From contig DAOUVF010000050.1 in assembly GCA_030667765.1 (NCBI GenBank), positions 1 to 11,207 on the forward strand: a DNA stretch of 11,207 nt. The letters run 5' to 3'. Each line of letters opens with the position of its first letter. Position 1 is the stretch's first letter. The DNA is from Bacteroides sp. GTDB lineage: Bacteria; Bacteroidota; Bacteroidia; Bacteroidales; SM23-62. The position numbers were made by a program, and so were the translations under genes. The notes beneath the pieces were generated by a model, which had not been told where the DNA came from, did no database searches, and worked only from the letters and a program-made list of their open reading frames with translations. Below are positions 1 through 6,643 of this stretch, one piece after another.

Positions 1-1
1 C

Positions 2-700
2 TATCGCATCAACCAGCTGGATGCGCTGGTAAATCATTTAGGAGGATCTCATGCTGCTTTCGGAAAGAATTACGATGTATTCTGTGTTCCCATGCCAGTA
101 ACTTCGCCCTATGGCAGCGTTTTATCAGGGATAGCCACACTGAGCAAAACTGAACCGGTATCAAGTGTCCGCCATTCATTCACGGGTAATTATGCCTGGC
201 CCAAAGGTACTTTTATGCTTGATCGTTGTTTCCTGGTAAACCGGTATCCTCTTGCAGGCGACAGGCAATTACTGGTTATAAACACCCATAATTCAGCCTA
301 TGATGACGGTACACTAAGAAAGGGACAAATGGACTATCTTCATGAATTCTTGGTGGATGAGTATGAAAAGGGGAACTATATTATTGTAGGAGGGGACTGG
401 AACCAGACACCTTCTGGTTTTCAACCTGAATTCGAGCATAATATCTTCGACACCATTCAATTGGCTTATATTGAGGAAGGCTATCTGCCGGGGGACTGGA
501 CCTGGTTATATGATCCCACTGTCCCTACCAACAGAAGAGTGGCTAAACCCTATGATCCGGCACTTTCCCCTACTACTGTGATCGATTATTACCTTCTGTC
601 TCCAAATATTATTCCTGTTGATATACAGGGAATCAACCTTGGATTTGTTTCCTCAGACCATCAGCCTGTACTGGCAAAAGTAAGATTGATACAAAACTGA
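2..700 (+). CDS. Endonuclease/exonuclease/phosphatase-fold protein, 3' part
   Basis: This is the C-terminal part (232 residues visible) of a metal-dependent hydrolase of the endonuclease/exonuclease/phosphatase (DNase I-like) fold. The frame is open to the left edge, and the residues before the first ATG at 92 fit the family, so that ATG is internal and the true start lies outside. Visible family motifs, in residues counted from base 2, are SGIATLSK near 42-49, NTHN at 94-97, GDWNQTP at 131-137 (the GDxN metal/catalytic motif), IDYYLL near 194-199 and SDHQPV at 218-223, which carries the catalytic Asp-His pair. The order and spacing look like an intact catalytic half. The family includes nucleases, sphingomyelinase-like enzymes and inositol phosphatases, and nothing here fixes the substrate. 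A signal peptide cannot be judged because the N-terminus is missing. The gene runs towards the response regulator gene on the other strand, with 84 bases between the two stops. Confidence 0.85.
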   Translation, partial: YRINQLDALVNHLGGSHAAFGKNYDVFCVPMPVTSPYGSVLSGIATLSKTEPVSSVRHSFTGNYAWPKGTFMLDRCFLVNRYPLAGDRQLLVINTHNSAYDDGTLRKGQMDYLHEFLVDEYEKGNYIIVGGDWNQTPSGFQPEFEHNIFDTIQLAYIEEGYLPGDWTWLYDPTVPTNRRVAKPYDPALSPTTVIDYYLLSPNIIPVDIQGINLGFVSSDHQPVLAKVRLIQN

Positions 701-754
701 ACAATGAGTGTATGACTGATTCCTTCAGCAGGGAAAAAGTGCCTGAAACTGTTG

Positions 755-776
755 CCTGTAAAAGTGTTATTACAGG
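755..776. terminator. Weak hairpin between convergent genes
   Basis: A perfect 7-bp inverted repeat (CCTGTAA at 755-761 and TTACAGG at 770-776, 8-base loop) lies between two convergent stop codons, where a bidirectional terminator would be expected. The stem has only three G-C pairs and no U-tract follows on either strand, so it is not a classic intrinsic terminator. The position supports the call more than the structure does. Confidence 0.25.
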
Positions 777-784
777 GAATTAGG

Positions 785-1201
785 CTATAGGAAAGGAAGA
801 TCGCCCAAATCCAGGAAATGGTGAATGGCTGCCAGCAAATCAAATGTATTAATGGGTTTTGAGATATGCGCATCGCATCCTGCTTCGATGGCCCTTTCTT
901 TCTCTTCGATAAGTGCATAGGCGGACTGGGCAATGATGGGAAGGTCTTTCCTTATCTGCTTGATCTGGGTGGCTGCTTCGAAACCGGATATTCCGGGGAT
1001 CTGCAGGTCCAGCAGTACCACATCAATACTCGGATCAGTTTTGCATTTTTCCACGGCGTCAAGTCCGGAATTTACTGTTTCCACCTGTATTGATGTGTGC
1101 TGGAGTATTTCCGACAACAGGAATGCCGCAGAAGGATCATCCTCAACGATCAGGGCCTTTTTCCCTTCCCATTTGTATTTTTTGATGGATTCGATGATCA
1201 T
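785..1201 (-). CDS. Single-domain response regulator (CheY-like receiver)
   Basis: This 138-residue protein consists of a receiver domain only. The domain starts after a short N-terminal stretch (KKYKWEGKKALIVEDD) of the kind often seen before receiver domains in Bacteroidota. The expected residues are present: the acidic cluster E20-D21-D22, phospho-acceptor D65 in VVLLDLQIPG, the switch residue S93 in IIAQSAYA, and K115 in HISKPI. There is no output domain, so it probably acts by protein-protein interaction or as a phosphorelay intermediate. No histidine kinase is in the window. The ATG at 1199-1201 lies 12 bases after the stop of the HU-like/SPOR gene on the same strand, so the two are probably cotranscribed. 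The upstream frame ends in the SPOR gene's stop, so this is a free-standing protein and not the tail of a hybrid kinase. The partner and process are unknown. Shared control or function with the SPOR protein is inferred from position only. Confidence 0.9.
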   Translation of the reverse strand: MIIESIKKYKWEGKKALIVEDDPSAAFLLSEILQHTSIQVETVNSGLDAVEKCKTDPSIDVVLLDLQIPGISGFEAATQIKQIRKDLPIIAQSAYALIEEKERAIEAGCDAHISKPINTFDLLAAIHHFLDLGDLPFL

Positions 1202-1213
1202 GCAAGCCTGCTC

Positions 1214-2815
1214 TTAATAGTAAAGTAACCATGCCTTGGGGTTAATTTGCTCCCTTATCCGGTTCAATTCCTGTGCAGCTGTTGTCTTTGATACATGGGA
1301 ACTGAAAGATACTGCGTACAGGTTGCCATGCCTTCCAAAGAGCTCTGCATCATAACCTTTGGCCTTCAGGGTATTTACAAGATCTTCAGCATTTGTCCGG
1401 ATGGAGAACATCCCGGCTACAATATAGTATTTCTTGGTCTGGCCTGCAGGAGGGGTTTCTGGCTCAGGTTCTGGCTCAGGTTCTGTCTCTTCCACGTATT
1501 CTACACCCGTTTGATCTGTTTCATCTTCCTGGGCGGCATTTTCTTCAGTATCACTCCCGGGAGCATCTGTTTCAGCTGCTATTCCCTCTTCGCTGCCGCT
1601 CGTTGTTTCCTGTCCGGGCGTGGAGGAATCGTCGGAGACTTGTTCTTCTGTAGTTATAGTCTCAGCTGACTTTCCTGCAAAAATACGGTTGACCTCATCC
1701 GGAAAGAAAAACCAGGCAGCGACAAGCAGGATTATGATCAGGGCTGCCGCTCCTCCAACCCAGGGCCATATGCTCCTGATCCTTTTCTCTCTTTCTATAT
1801 AGTAGGGGATGCTTGTTTCGGTTGTTGAAACTGACTCCTGTTCGGATTCCTGTGCTTTATTCTCATCATCCACAGCCGCTTCCGCGGCAGCTTCCAGCCG
1901 AGCCTGGCTGGTCCCGACAACAGTTACTTTCTTTTCCTCCTGATTCTCCTGCTCCTCGATTAAAAAGGGAGGCTCTTCAGCGTCAGGTACCAAAGGTGTA
2001 TCTTCTGAAGCATCCACCTCAATTTCTGCAGTCTGGTCTTCAAGGGTGAAGCTGCCGACTTCTCTTGCCTCTTCCTGGATTTCTTCATCCGGGACATTCC
2101 CCTCAGGAGCCTTCCATTCCGCGCCTTCATCAGCAAGAGTTTCTTTTTCCGGAGCTACCTCCTCTGGTACTTCCAAAACCAGATCTTCTTCCTCTGGCAT
2201 TTCCAAAACCAGATCTTCTTCCTCTGGCATTTCCGAAACCGGAGCTTCCTCCTCTGGCATTTCCGAAACGGGAGCTTCCTCCTCTGGCACTTCCAAAACC
2301 AGATCTTCCTCCTCTGGTACTTCCAAAACCAGATCTTCTTCCTCTGGTACTTCCGAAACCGGAGTTTCCTCCTCTATGGCTTCTTCTTCAGCTGGTACAG
2401 GCATCTCCTCCGGGCTGTCTTTCTCTGCCTGTTCGGTGGCCTCAAGATCCTCTTCCTGTCTTAAGGTGGAAGCTGATACCACTTCTGCCCTGGCAGTCGG
2501 AAATTTAGTCACGGAAAACTCAATTTTACTGGAGTCATCCATTTTAAGGTAGCCGAGATTTTCGAGGTGATATATGTCTCCTTTTGTCAATACTTTCTTA
2601 ACCTGGTCAACAAACTCTTCAATCTTAACTTGTGCTTTGGACATGGAAATTCCTTCCTGCTGTTTTATATGTGATGTAAGCATACCATCGTTAAAAGCCA
2701 GCAGGTCGTTAAACACAAGTTCCTGAGGTTCTTGTTGTCTGATAATGAAGGCACCCAGGTCAGGAACTATCACCCTGTTGTTCGTCTCAAGCAAATCGAT
2801 TAAGTATTTTTCCAT
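1214..2815 (-). CDS. HU-like (CCDC81-type) / transmembrane / SPOR domain protein
   Basis: This 533-residue membrane protein has a layout known in Bacteroidota. Residues 1 to about 100 resemble the bacterial CCDC81-type HU-like domains, with VPDLGAFI at 17-24 followed by a second small subdomain ending near LENLGYLKMDD. Residues from about 105 to 340 are a very acidic, low-complexity linker that includes seven 10-residue repeats. A basic stretch (EREKRIRS) precedes one transmembrane helix at about 349-371, which predicts the N-terminus in the cytoplasm. After another Glu/Asp/Pro-rich spacer with an EPEPEPEPE run, residues 460-533 form a SPOR domain (KKYYIVAGMFSI to the C-terminal LLYY). SPOR domains bind glycan strands stripped of stem peptides, typically at the division septum. 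The predicted role, a link between a DNA- or nucleoid-associated domain and cell-wall division sites, is inference. The start is the ATG at 2813-2815. No clear Shine-Dalgarno precedes it, as is common in this phylum. Confidence 0.85.
   Translation of the reverse strand: MEKYLIDLLETNNRVIVPDLGAFIIRQQEPQELVFNDLLAFNDGMLTSHIKQQEGISMSKAQVKIEEFVDQVKKVLTKGDIYHLENLGYLKMDDSSKIEFSVTKFPTARAEVVSASTLRQEEDLEATEQAEKDSPEEMPVPAEEEAIEEETPVSEVPEEEDLVLEVPEEEDLVLEVPEEEAPVSEMPEEEAPVSEMPEEEDLVLEMPEEEDLVLEVPEEVAPEKETLADEGAEWKAPEGNVPDEEIQEEAREVGSFTLEDQTAEIEVDASEDTPLVPDAEEPPFLIEEQENQEEKKVTVVGTSQARLEAAAEAAVDDENKAQESEQESVSTTETSIPYYIEREKRIRSIWPWVGGAAALIIILLVAAWFFFPDEVNRIFAGKSAETITTEEQVSDDSSTPGQETTSGSEEGIAAETDAPGSDTEENAAQEDETDQTGVEYVEETEPEPEPEPETPPAGQTKKYYIVAGMFSIRTNAEDLVNTLKAKGYDAELFGRHGNLYAVSFSSHVSKTTAAQELNRIREQINPKAWLLYY
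2161..2370 (-). repeat. Seven in-frame 30-bp tandem repeats coding for 10-residue acidic units
   Basis: Seven head-to-tail units of exactly 30 bp begin at 2161, 2191, 2221, 2251, 2281, 2311 and 2341. Each encodes a 10-residue unit in the cytoplasmic linker of the HU-like/SPOR protein, at about residues 149-218. There are two flavours: one reads EEDLVLE(V/M)PE and the other EEAPVSEMPE. The first unit (2161) and the sixth (2311) are identical at all 30 bases, and the others differ by one to a few changes, which points to recent unequal exchange or slippage. The flanks, near 2131-2160 and 2371-2400, hold only degenerate traces. There are no spacers between units, so this is not a CRISPR array. 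Confidence 0.95.
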
Positions 2816-2992
2816 GGTTCAGTTCTGATTACAATGGATCAATTTACTGAAATTAGGGGAGATATAAAACAAATCAAAGAATTCAAGGATTATGTCCTGC
2901 CTGGCCAAATAGCTTAATTATTGGTATTTATGGCATTTTTAAGGCTTGTCAAGAAAAAAAATATTATCTTTAATGCACCTCAGACTCCTTTT
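2816..2992. promoter_or_regulatory. Divergent intergenic region, likely holding both promoters
   Basis: These 177 AT-rich bases separate the divergently read HU-like/SPOR gene (-) and ppgK (+), so promoters for both should lie here. On the minus strand, a TTTG at 2878-2875 sits 19 bases before TAATTTCA at 2855-2848, an imperfect match to the Bacteroidota -33/-7 pattern (TTTG, 19-21 bases, TAnnTTTG). On the plus strand, TATCTTTA at 2965-2972 resembles a -7 element about 20 bases before the ppgK ATG, but no well-spaced -33 box accompanies it. Both are weak matches judged by eye, and no operator-like palindrome stood out. Confidence 0.35.
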
Positions 2993-3760
2993 ATGAAGAA
3001 TAATAAGGTATTGGGCATTGATATCGGAGGTTCGGGTGTTAAAGGAGCCCCCGTGAATACAGATGATGGATTGATGCTCGAATCAAGATACCGGATTCCT
3101 ACGCCCTCACCTGCAACCCCTCAAAATGTAGCTCCTTTAATAGCCGAGATGGTCAAACATTTCAAATGGGAAGGCCCGATTGGATGTGGTTTTCCCGGTG
3201 TAGTACAAAATGGAGTTGCAAAGACTGCCGCTAATGTTGATAACTCCTGGATTGATACAGATGTAAATAAATTATTTAAAAAGGCAACCGGCCTCCCGGT
3301 CTCTGTTATAAATGATGCAGATGCAGCAGGCCTGGCTGAAATGAAATTTGGTGCCGGAGTGGATACCAATGGTGTCGTACTTCTTTGTACGATAGGAACC
3401 GGCATAGGCACTGTTCTGTTTGTAAATGGCAGGCTGGTGCCAAATACCGAGTTTGGCCATATTGAATTAATGGGAATGGATGCGGAGAAATATGCTGCTG
3501 ATGCTGCCAGAAAAGCTGAAGATCTGAGCTGGGAGGATTGGGCAAAACGTTTTGACAAATACCTTGTCACCCTTGAGAAACTGGTCAATCCTGATCTTAT
3601 CATTCTTGGAGGTGGTGCCAGCAAGAAGGGTGAACATTTTATTCCACTTCTTACGGTTAAGGCCAGGGTGGTATCTGCTGAATTACTAAATAATGCCGGC
3701 CTTGTGGGTGCAGCACTCGCTGCATACTACACTTATAATCAGGATAATAAGGAAAAGTAA
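2993..3760 (+). CDS. ppgK: Polyphosphate glucokinase (ROK family)
   Basis: This 255-residue cytoplasmic sugar kinase is predicted to phosphorylate glucose with inorganic polyphosphate, and perhaps ATP, to give glucose-6-phosphate. Visible motifs are the phosphate-binding [11 protein letters not shown] at 8-18, GFPGVVQNG at 66-74, the catalytic-Asp motif [10 protein letters not shown] at 107-116 (D108), GTGIGT at 135-140, NTEFGH at 151-156 and a C-terminal [12 protein letters not shown]. The [17 protein letters not shown] and [13 protein letters not shown] (179-191) stretches are characteristic of polyphosphate glucokinases. The Cys-rich zinc motif of many other ROK kinases is absent, as expected for this subfamily. 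The ATG at 2993 was chosen because it leaves only four residues before the conserved strand. The frame extends back to an ATG at 2921, but those extra 24 residues look unlike the family. It stands alone on the plus strand and converges on rnfA with 35 bases between stops. A general ROK glucokinase is the main alternative. Confidence 0.85.
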   Translation: MKNNKVLGIDIGGSGVKGAPVNTDDGLMLESRYRIPTPSPATPQNVAPLIAEMVKHFKWEGPIGCGFPGVVQNGVAKTAANVDNSWIDTDVNKLFKKATGLPVSVINDADAAGLAEMKFGAGVDTNGVVLLCTIGTGIGTVLFVNGRLVPNTEFGHIELMGMDAEKYAADAARKAEDLSWEDWAKRFDKYLVTLEKLVNPDLIILGGGASKKGEHFIPLLTVKARVVSAELLNNAGLVGAALAAYYTYNQDNKEK

Positions 3761-3795
3761 AAGAAGAAAGGGAAGAAATCAAGGAGGAGTAATTA

Positions 3796-4368
3796 TTAGA
3801 CAATTCCTGAGAAGCCCAGAAATGCCAGAGCCAGGAGGCCTGCGACTACAAAGGCAATAGGTACACCCTTCATGGCATCCGGGACATTTACCAGTTCCAG
3901 TTGTTCCCTGATCCCCGCAAATACGATCAGGGCAATACCAAACCCGATGGCATTTCCAATGGCAAATACAACACTCTCCAGTAAATTATAATCATTCTGA
4001 ACGGCAAGAACTGCAACCCCCAGGACTGCACAATTCGTTGTGATCAGGGGCAGGAATATACCCAGGGCCTCGTAGAGCGATGGGCTCACTTTTTTCAGCA
4101 TGATCTCGACCATCTGAACAAGGGAAGCGATCACCAGGATGAAAGTGATGGTTTGCATGAAGGTGATATTCAGGGGTTCCAGGACGTAAACCTGGAGAAT
4201 ATAGGTAACGATGGTCGCTATTACCATCACAAATGTGACAGCACCGGTCATGCCAATTGATGTTTCAACCTTGTTGGAGACACCAATAAAAGGACAGATA
4301 CCCAGGAACTTGATGAGTACAATGTTATTGACAAATACAGCTGAGATGATAATTATCACATAATTCAT
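3796..4368 (-). CDS. rnfA: Rnf electron transport complex subunit RnfA
   Basis: This 190-residue, roughly six-helix inner-membrane protein is about the usual RnfA length. It pairs with RnfE in an inverted topology to form the core of the Rnf complex (ferredoxin:NAD+ oxidoreductase). The conserved cysteines are present: C25 in FLGICPF and C113 in [10 protein letters not shown]. In this family they help hold a [2Fe-2S] cluster at the RnfA/RnfE interface that carries electrons across the membrane. It is the last gene of the operon, and its ATG follows the rnfE stop by two bases, which suggests translational coupling. The 35 bases after its stop, before ppgK's stop from the other side, show no convincing hairpin. 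RnfA and RnfE resemble NqrE and NqrD, but the surrounding rnfB and rnfC genes settle the Rnf assignment. Confidence 0.95.
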   Translation of the reverse strand: MNYVIIIISAVFVNNIVLIKFLGICPFIGVSNKVETSIGMTGAVTFVMVIATIVTYILQVYVLEPLNITFMQTITFILVIASLVQMVEIMLKKVSPSLYEALGIFLPLITTNCAVLGVAVLAVQNDYNLLESVVFAIGNAIGFGIALIVFAGIREQLELVNVPDAMKGVPIAFVVAGLLALAFLGFSGIV

Positions 4369-4370
4369 TG

Positions 4371-4958
4371 TCAGGCCTTTTTCTTGTTTATCTTATTGAT
4401 GATTACTATCAGGTACCCCAGTGCAAGGAATGCCCCCGGAGCAAGTAAAAATACTATCATACCATCCCCCTGGATAAATTTTAATCCGAACAGGGATCCG
4501 CTTCCGAGTATCTCGCGTACCGCACCCAGCATTACCAGTGCCATTGTAAATCCCAGTCCCATTCCCAGTCCATCAATGGCAGAAGTGATGAGGTTGTTTT
4601 TCGATGCAAATGCTTCTGCACGTCCCAGCACCAGGCAATTTACAACGATCAGGGGGATGAATAATCCGAGGGCGGCAAACAGATCGGGTACATATGCCTG
4701 CATTATAAGTTCAACGATGGTTACGAAGGATGCAATGATAACAATGTAGGAAGGGATCCTTACCTTATCAGGGATGTATCTCTTTATGATGGAAACCACG
4801 ATGTTTGACATCAACAGCACAAAGGTGGTTGCCAGTCCCATTCCCAGACCATTGAATGCAGATGTTGTTACACCCAGCGTTGGGCACAGTCCGAGGAGTA
4901 ATACAAAGACCGCATTCTCCTTAAAAAAACCCCTGCTGAAATTGTTCCACTGACTCAT
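4371..4958 (-). CDS. rnfE: Rnf electron transport complex subunit RnfE
   Basis: This 195-residue integral membrane protein is homologous to RnfA but of opposite topology in the complex. It starts with the family-typical W-x(n)-F-F-K-E-N stretch and has C25 in LLGLCPTLG and C108 in [14 protein letters not shown]. These are the cysteines that share the intramembrane [2Fe-2S] cluster with RnfA. The [12 protein letters not shown] segment and the GAVREILG stretch are also typical. The C-terminus is a short lysine-rich cytoplasmic tail (NKINKKKA). The gene lies 43 bases after rnfG, the widest gap inside the rnfB-A run. That gap holds no clear Shine-Dalgarno, hairpin or promoter that I could recognise. 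Confidence 0.95.
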   Translation of the reverse strand: MSQWNNFSRGFFKENAVFVLLLGLCPTLGVTTSAFNGLGMGLATTFVLLMSNIVVSIIKRYIPDKVRIPSYIVIIASFVTIVELIMQAYVPDLFAALGLFIPLIVVNCLVLGRAEAFASKNNLITSAIDGLGMGLGFTMALVMLGAVREILGSGSLFGLKFIQGDGMIVFLLAPGAFLALGYLIVIINKINKKKA

Positions 4959-5001
4959 ATCTTTTTTATTAGGGCATTGCTATATATTCACTGTATTCCC
5001 C

Positions 5002-5649
5002 TTACTCCGCGATTGGCTGCCCGGTACTGCCGCTGATGGCGTCATAATCCAGATCACCAGTCACCACCAGAAGGCCGTCGTAAGCCCGCTGAACAGCATC
5101 ACAGAATGCACGTGATGTTATGGTAGCCGCTGTGATGGCGTCAACATCCCCATTGTCCTGTTTTACCATGAGTGAAAAATTCCTCGGATCCCTCCCTTTA
5201 AACTGAGTGGTCCACGATTCACCGGTAGTCTTATCAAATGATTTTTCCTTCTCCATTTTATCCCCGAGTCCGGGTGTTTCAGCATGTTCCAGCACCTCAA
5301 TATCATGCAGGGTCCCATCCGGAAGAAATCCCACCATGACCTTGATCAAACCACTAAACCCGGCACGGGTGTAACTTTCCACCGCGATGCCTGTAACTTC
5401 ACCTCCCATCCAGGCACGGTAGAAATAAAGGGTATCTCCGTTTACAGCAAGCTTTTTTACTTCGGTTCCGGGATCATTGTCAAAGGCCGGCACCACTTCT
5501 CCAATGGCATTTGCCTTTTTAAGCCTTTTTGCCTCGGCAATGGGGCCCTTCGTCACTTCATAGATCAATGCCAGTGCGGAAGACGCAAACAAGGTAACCA
5601 GGAAGAGGGTCAGCACCATATTTTTAAATGTCGATTCTTTTTTAGCCAT
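5002..5649 (-). CDS. rnfG: Rnf electron transport complex subunit RnfG
   Basis: This 215-residue protein has one N-terminal membrane anchor (about residues 11-30) and a periplasmic FMN-binding domain. It should receive a covalent FMN from ApbE and pass electrons within the Rnf complex. Family features are the YTRAGFSGLIKVMVGF stretch near 93-108, HAETPGLGDKM at 122-132, and the flavinylation site DAITAATITS at 170-179, with T176 the expected acceptor. The usual motif is Dxx(S/T)GAT; here the Gly is Ala. The start chosen is the ATG at 5647-5649, preceded by a strong AAGGAGG about seven bases upstream. A TTG at 5667 would add six residues (MERRWQ) but would lie upstream of that site. The start overlaps the end of rnfD by eight bases, so translation is probably coupled. 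Confidence 0.93.
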   Translation of the reverse strand: MAKKESTFKNMVLTLFLVTLFASSALALIYEVTKGPIAEAKRLKKANAIGEVVPAFDNDPGTEVKKLAVNGDTLYFYRAWMGGEVTGIAVESYTRAGFSGLIKVMVGFLPDGTLHDIEVLEHAETPGLGDKMEKEKSFDKTTGESWTTQFKGRDPRNFSLMVKQDNGDVDAITAATITSRAFCDAVQRAYDGLLVVTGDLDYDAISGSTGQPIAE

Positions 5650-6640
5650 TTGCCACCTCCTTTCCAAACCTTTTTGGTTTTATGTATTTATTGATCAAAG
5701 GTGTAAATGCATTCATGATCAGGATGGCAAATTGTACCCCTTCCGGGTAGGCTCCAAATACCCGGATAACTACCGTGATGACCCCTATCCCAATCCCATA
5801 GATCCACATCCCTTTAGCAATCATGGGGGATGTGACATAGTCTGTAGCCATAAATACCGCTCCCAGCATAAGGCCACCGCTCAGCAGGTGGAAAAGCGGA
5901 TTCGGGTTCAGAGCAGGTTCGCTCAGCCACATGATGCCCGTAAAAACAGCCACTGTCAGCAGTATGCTTACCGGGATATGCCAGGTGATGATCTTTCTGA
6001 TAAGCAGGTAGATCAAGCCAATCAGTAATGCTGCAGCGGCAATCTCACCTGCCGATCCTCCCATCCTGCCAATGAACATGTCCTGGTAAAAGGGAATATC
6101 CAGGAGGATCTCACTCATGGTCTCCCCGCTCTTTATGCTATTTTTCATAATATTGAGGGGGGTGGCTCCGGTGGAAGCATCCAGGTAGGCAAAATGATTT
6201 ACTCCCGGTTCAGGCCAGCTGGTCAGCTGTACCGGGAATGAAATGAAAAGGAATACCCTGCCTACAAGTGCCGGGTTGAAAGGATTGTTGCCCAGTCCAC
6301 CGAATGACATCTTTCCTACTGAAATGGCTACGAAGCTCCCGAGGATGACCAACCAGATTGGCAGGTTGGTAGGCAGACAGAAAGCCAGCAATATGCCGGT
6401 TACCATCGCCGATCCGTCTGAAATGGCGGGCTTTTCTTTCATTAAAAACCGCTGGATCAACCATTCGAATACGACACAGGAAACCATAGCCGTGAGCGTA
6501 ATTATGATTGTTCCAATGCCGAAAAAATATACAGAAACAAGAAAAGCGGGCAACAATGCAATGATCACACCATACATCAGTTTTGAAACCGATTCACTGT
6601 TGTGGTCGTGTGGAGATGGTGATATGGTTAATATACCCAT
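5642..6640 (-). CDS. rnfD: Rnf electron transport complex subunit RnfD
   Basis: This 332-residue polytopic inner-membrane protein has about nine or ten hydrophobic segments, the usual RnfD size. It carries covalent FMN: the motif DASTGAT at 154-160 matches Dxx(S/T)GAT, with T160 as the expected attachment residue. Other signatures are the amphipathic N-terminus with SPSPH, the glycine-rich FGGLGNNPFNPALVGRVFL at 113-131 and ATDYVTSPM at 265-273. In the complex it works with RnfG on the electron route linked to ion pumping. The ATG at 6638-6640 follows the rnfC stop by three bases. Its last codons (GKEVANG) contain the strong ribosome-binding sequence of rnfG and overlap the rnfG start. Confidence 0.95.
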   Translation of the reverse strand: MGILTISPSPHDHNSESVSKLMYGVIIALLPAFLVSVYFFGIGTIIITLTAMVSCVVFEWLIQRFLMKEKPAISDGSAMVTGILLAFCLPTNLPIWLVILGSFVAISVGKMSFGGLGNNPFNPALVGRVFLFISFPVQLTSWPEPGVNHFAYLDASTGATPLNIMKNSIKSGETMSEILLDIPFYQDMFIGRMGGSAGEIAAAALLIGLIYLLIRKIITWHIPVSILLTVAVFTGIMWLSEPALNPNPLFHLLSGGLMLGAVFMATDYVTSPMIAKGMWIYGIGIGVITVVIRVFGAYPEGVQFAILIMNAFTPLINKYIKPKRFGKEVANG

Positions 6641-6643
6641 AAA

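Noticed and set aside
785..1201. Receiver as the C-terminal end of a hybrid histidine kinase broken by a frameshift
   Set aside because: The region directly upstream is the intact SPOR domain ending in its own stop, with no kinase remnants in any frame, so the receiver is a separate small gene.
2161..2370. Possible CRISPR array because of regular 30-bp repeats
   Set aside because: The units are directly adjacent with no spacers, they vary in sequence, and they code in frame for a 10-residue protein repeat.
2046..2552. Ser-rich open frame on the plus strand through the repeat array
   Set aside because: It is antisense to the HU-like/SPOR gene and stays open only because the 30-bp repeats lack stops in that frame. 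The product is a low-complexity mirror of the acidic repeat with no recognisable domain.
2921..2992. 24-residue N-terminal extension of the polyphosphate glucokinase
   Set aside because: The extension does not resemble the family, while the ATG at 2993 sits four residues before the conserved strand. The extension would also cover the likely promoter region.
3121..3624. Long minus-strand open frame inside ppgK
   Set aside because: It is the antisense shadow of a gene with clear ROK motifs, and its product has no recognisable features.
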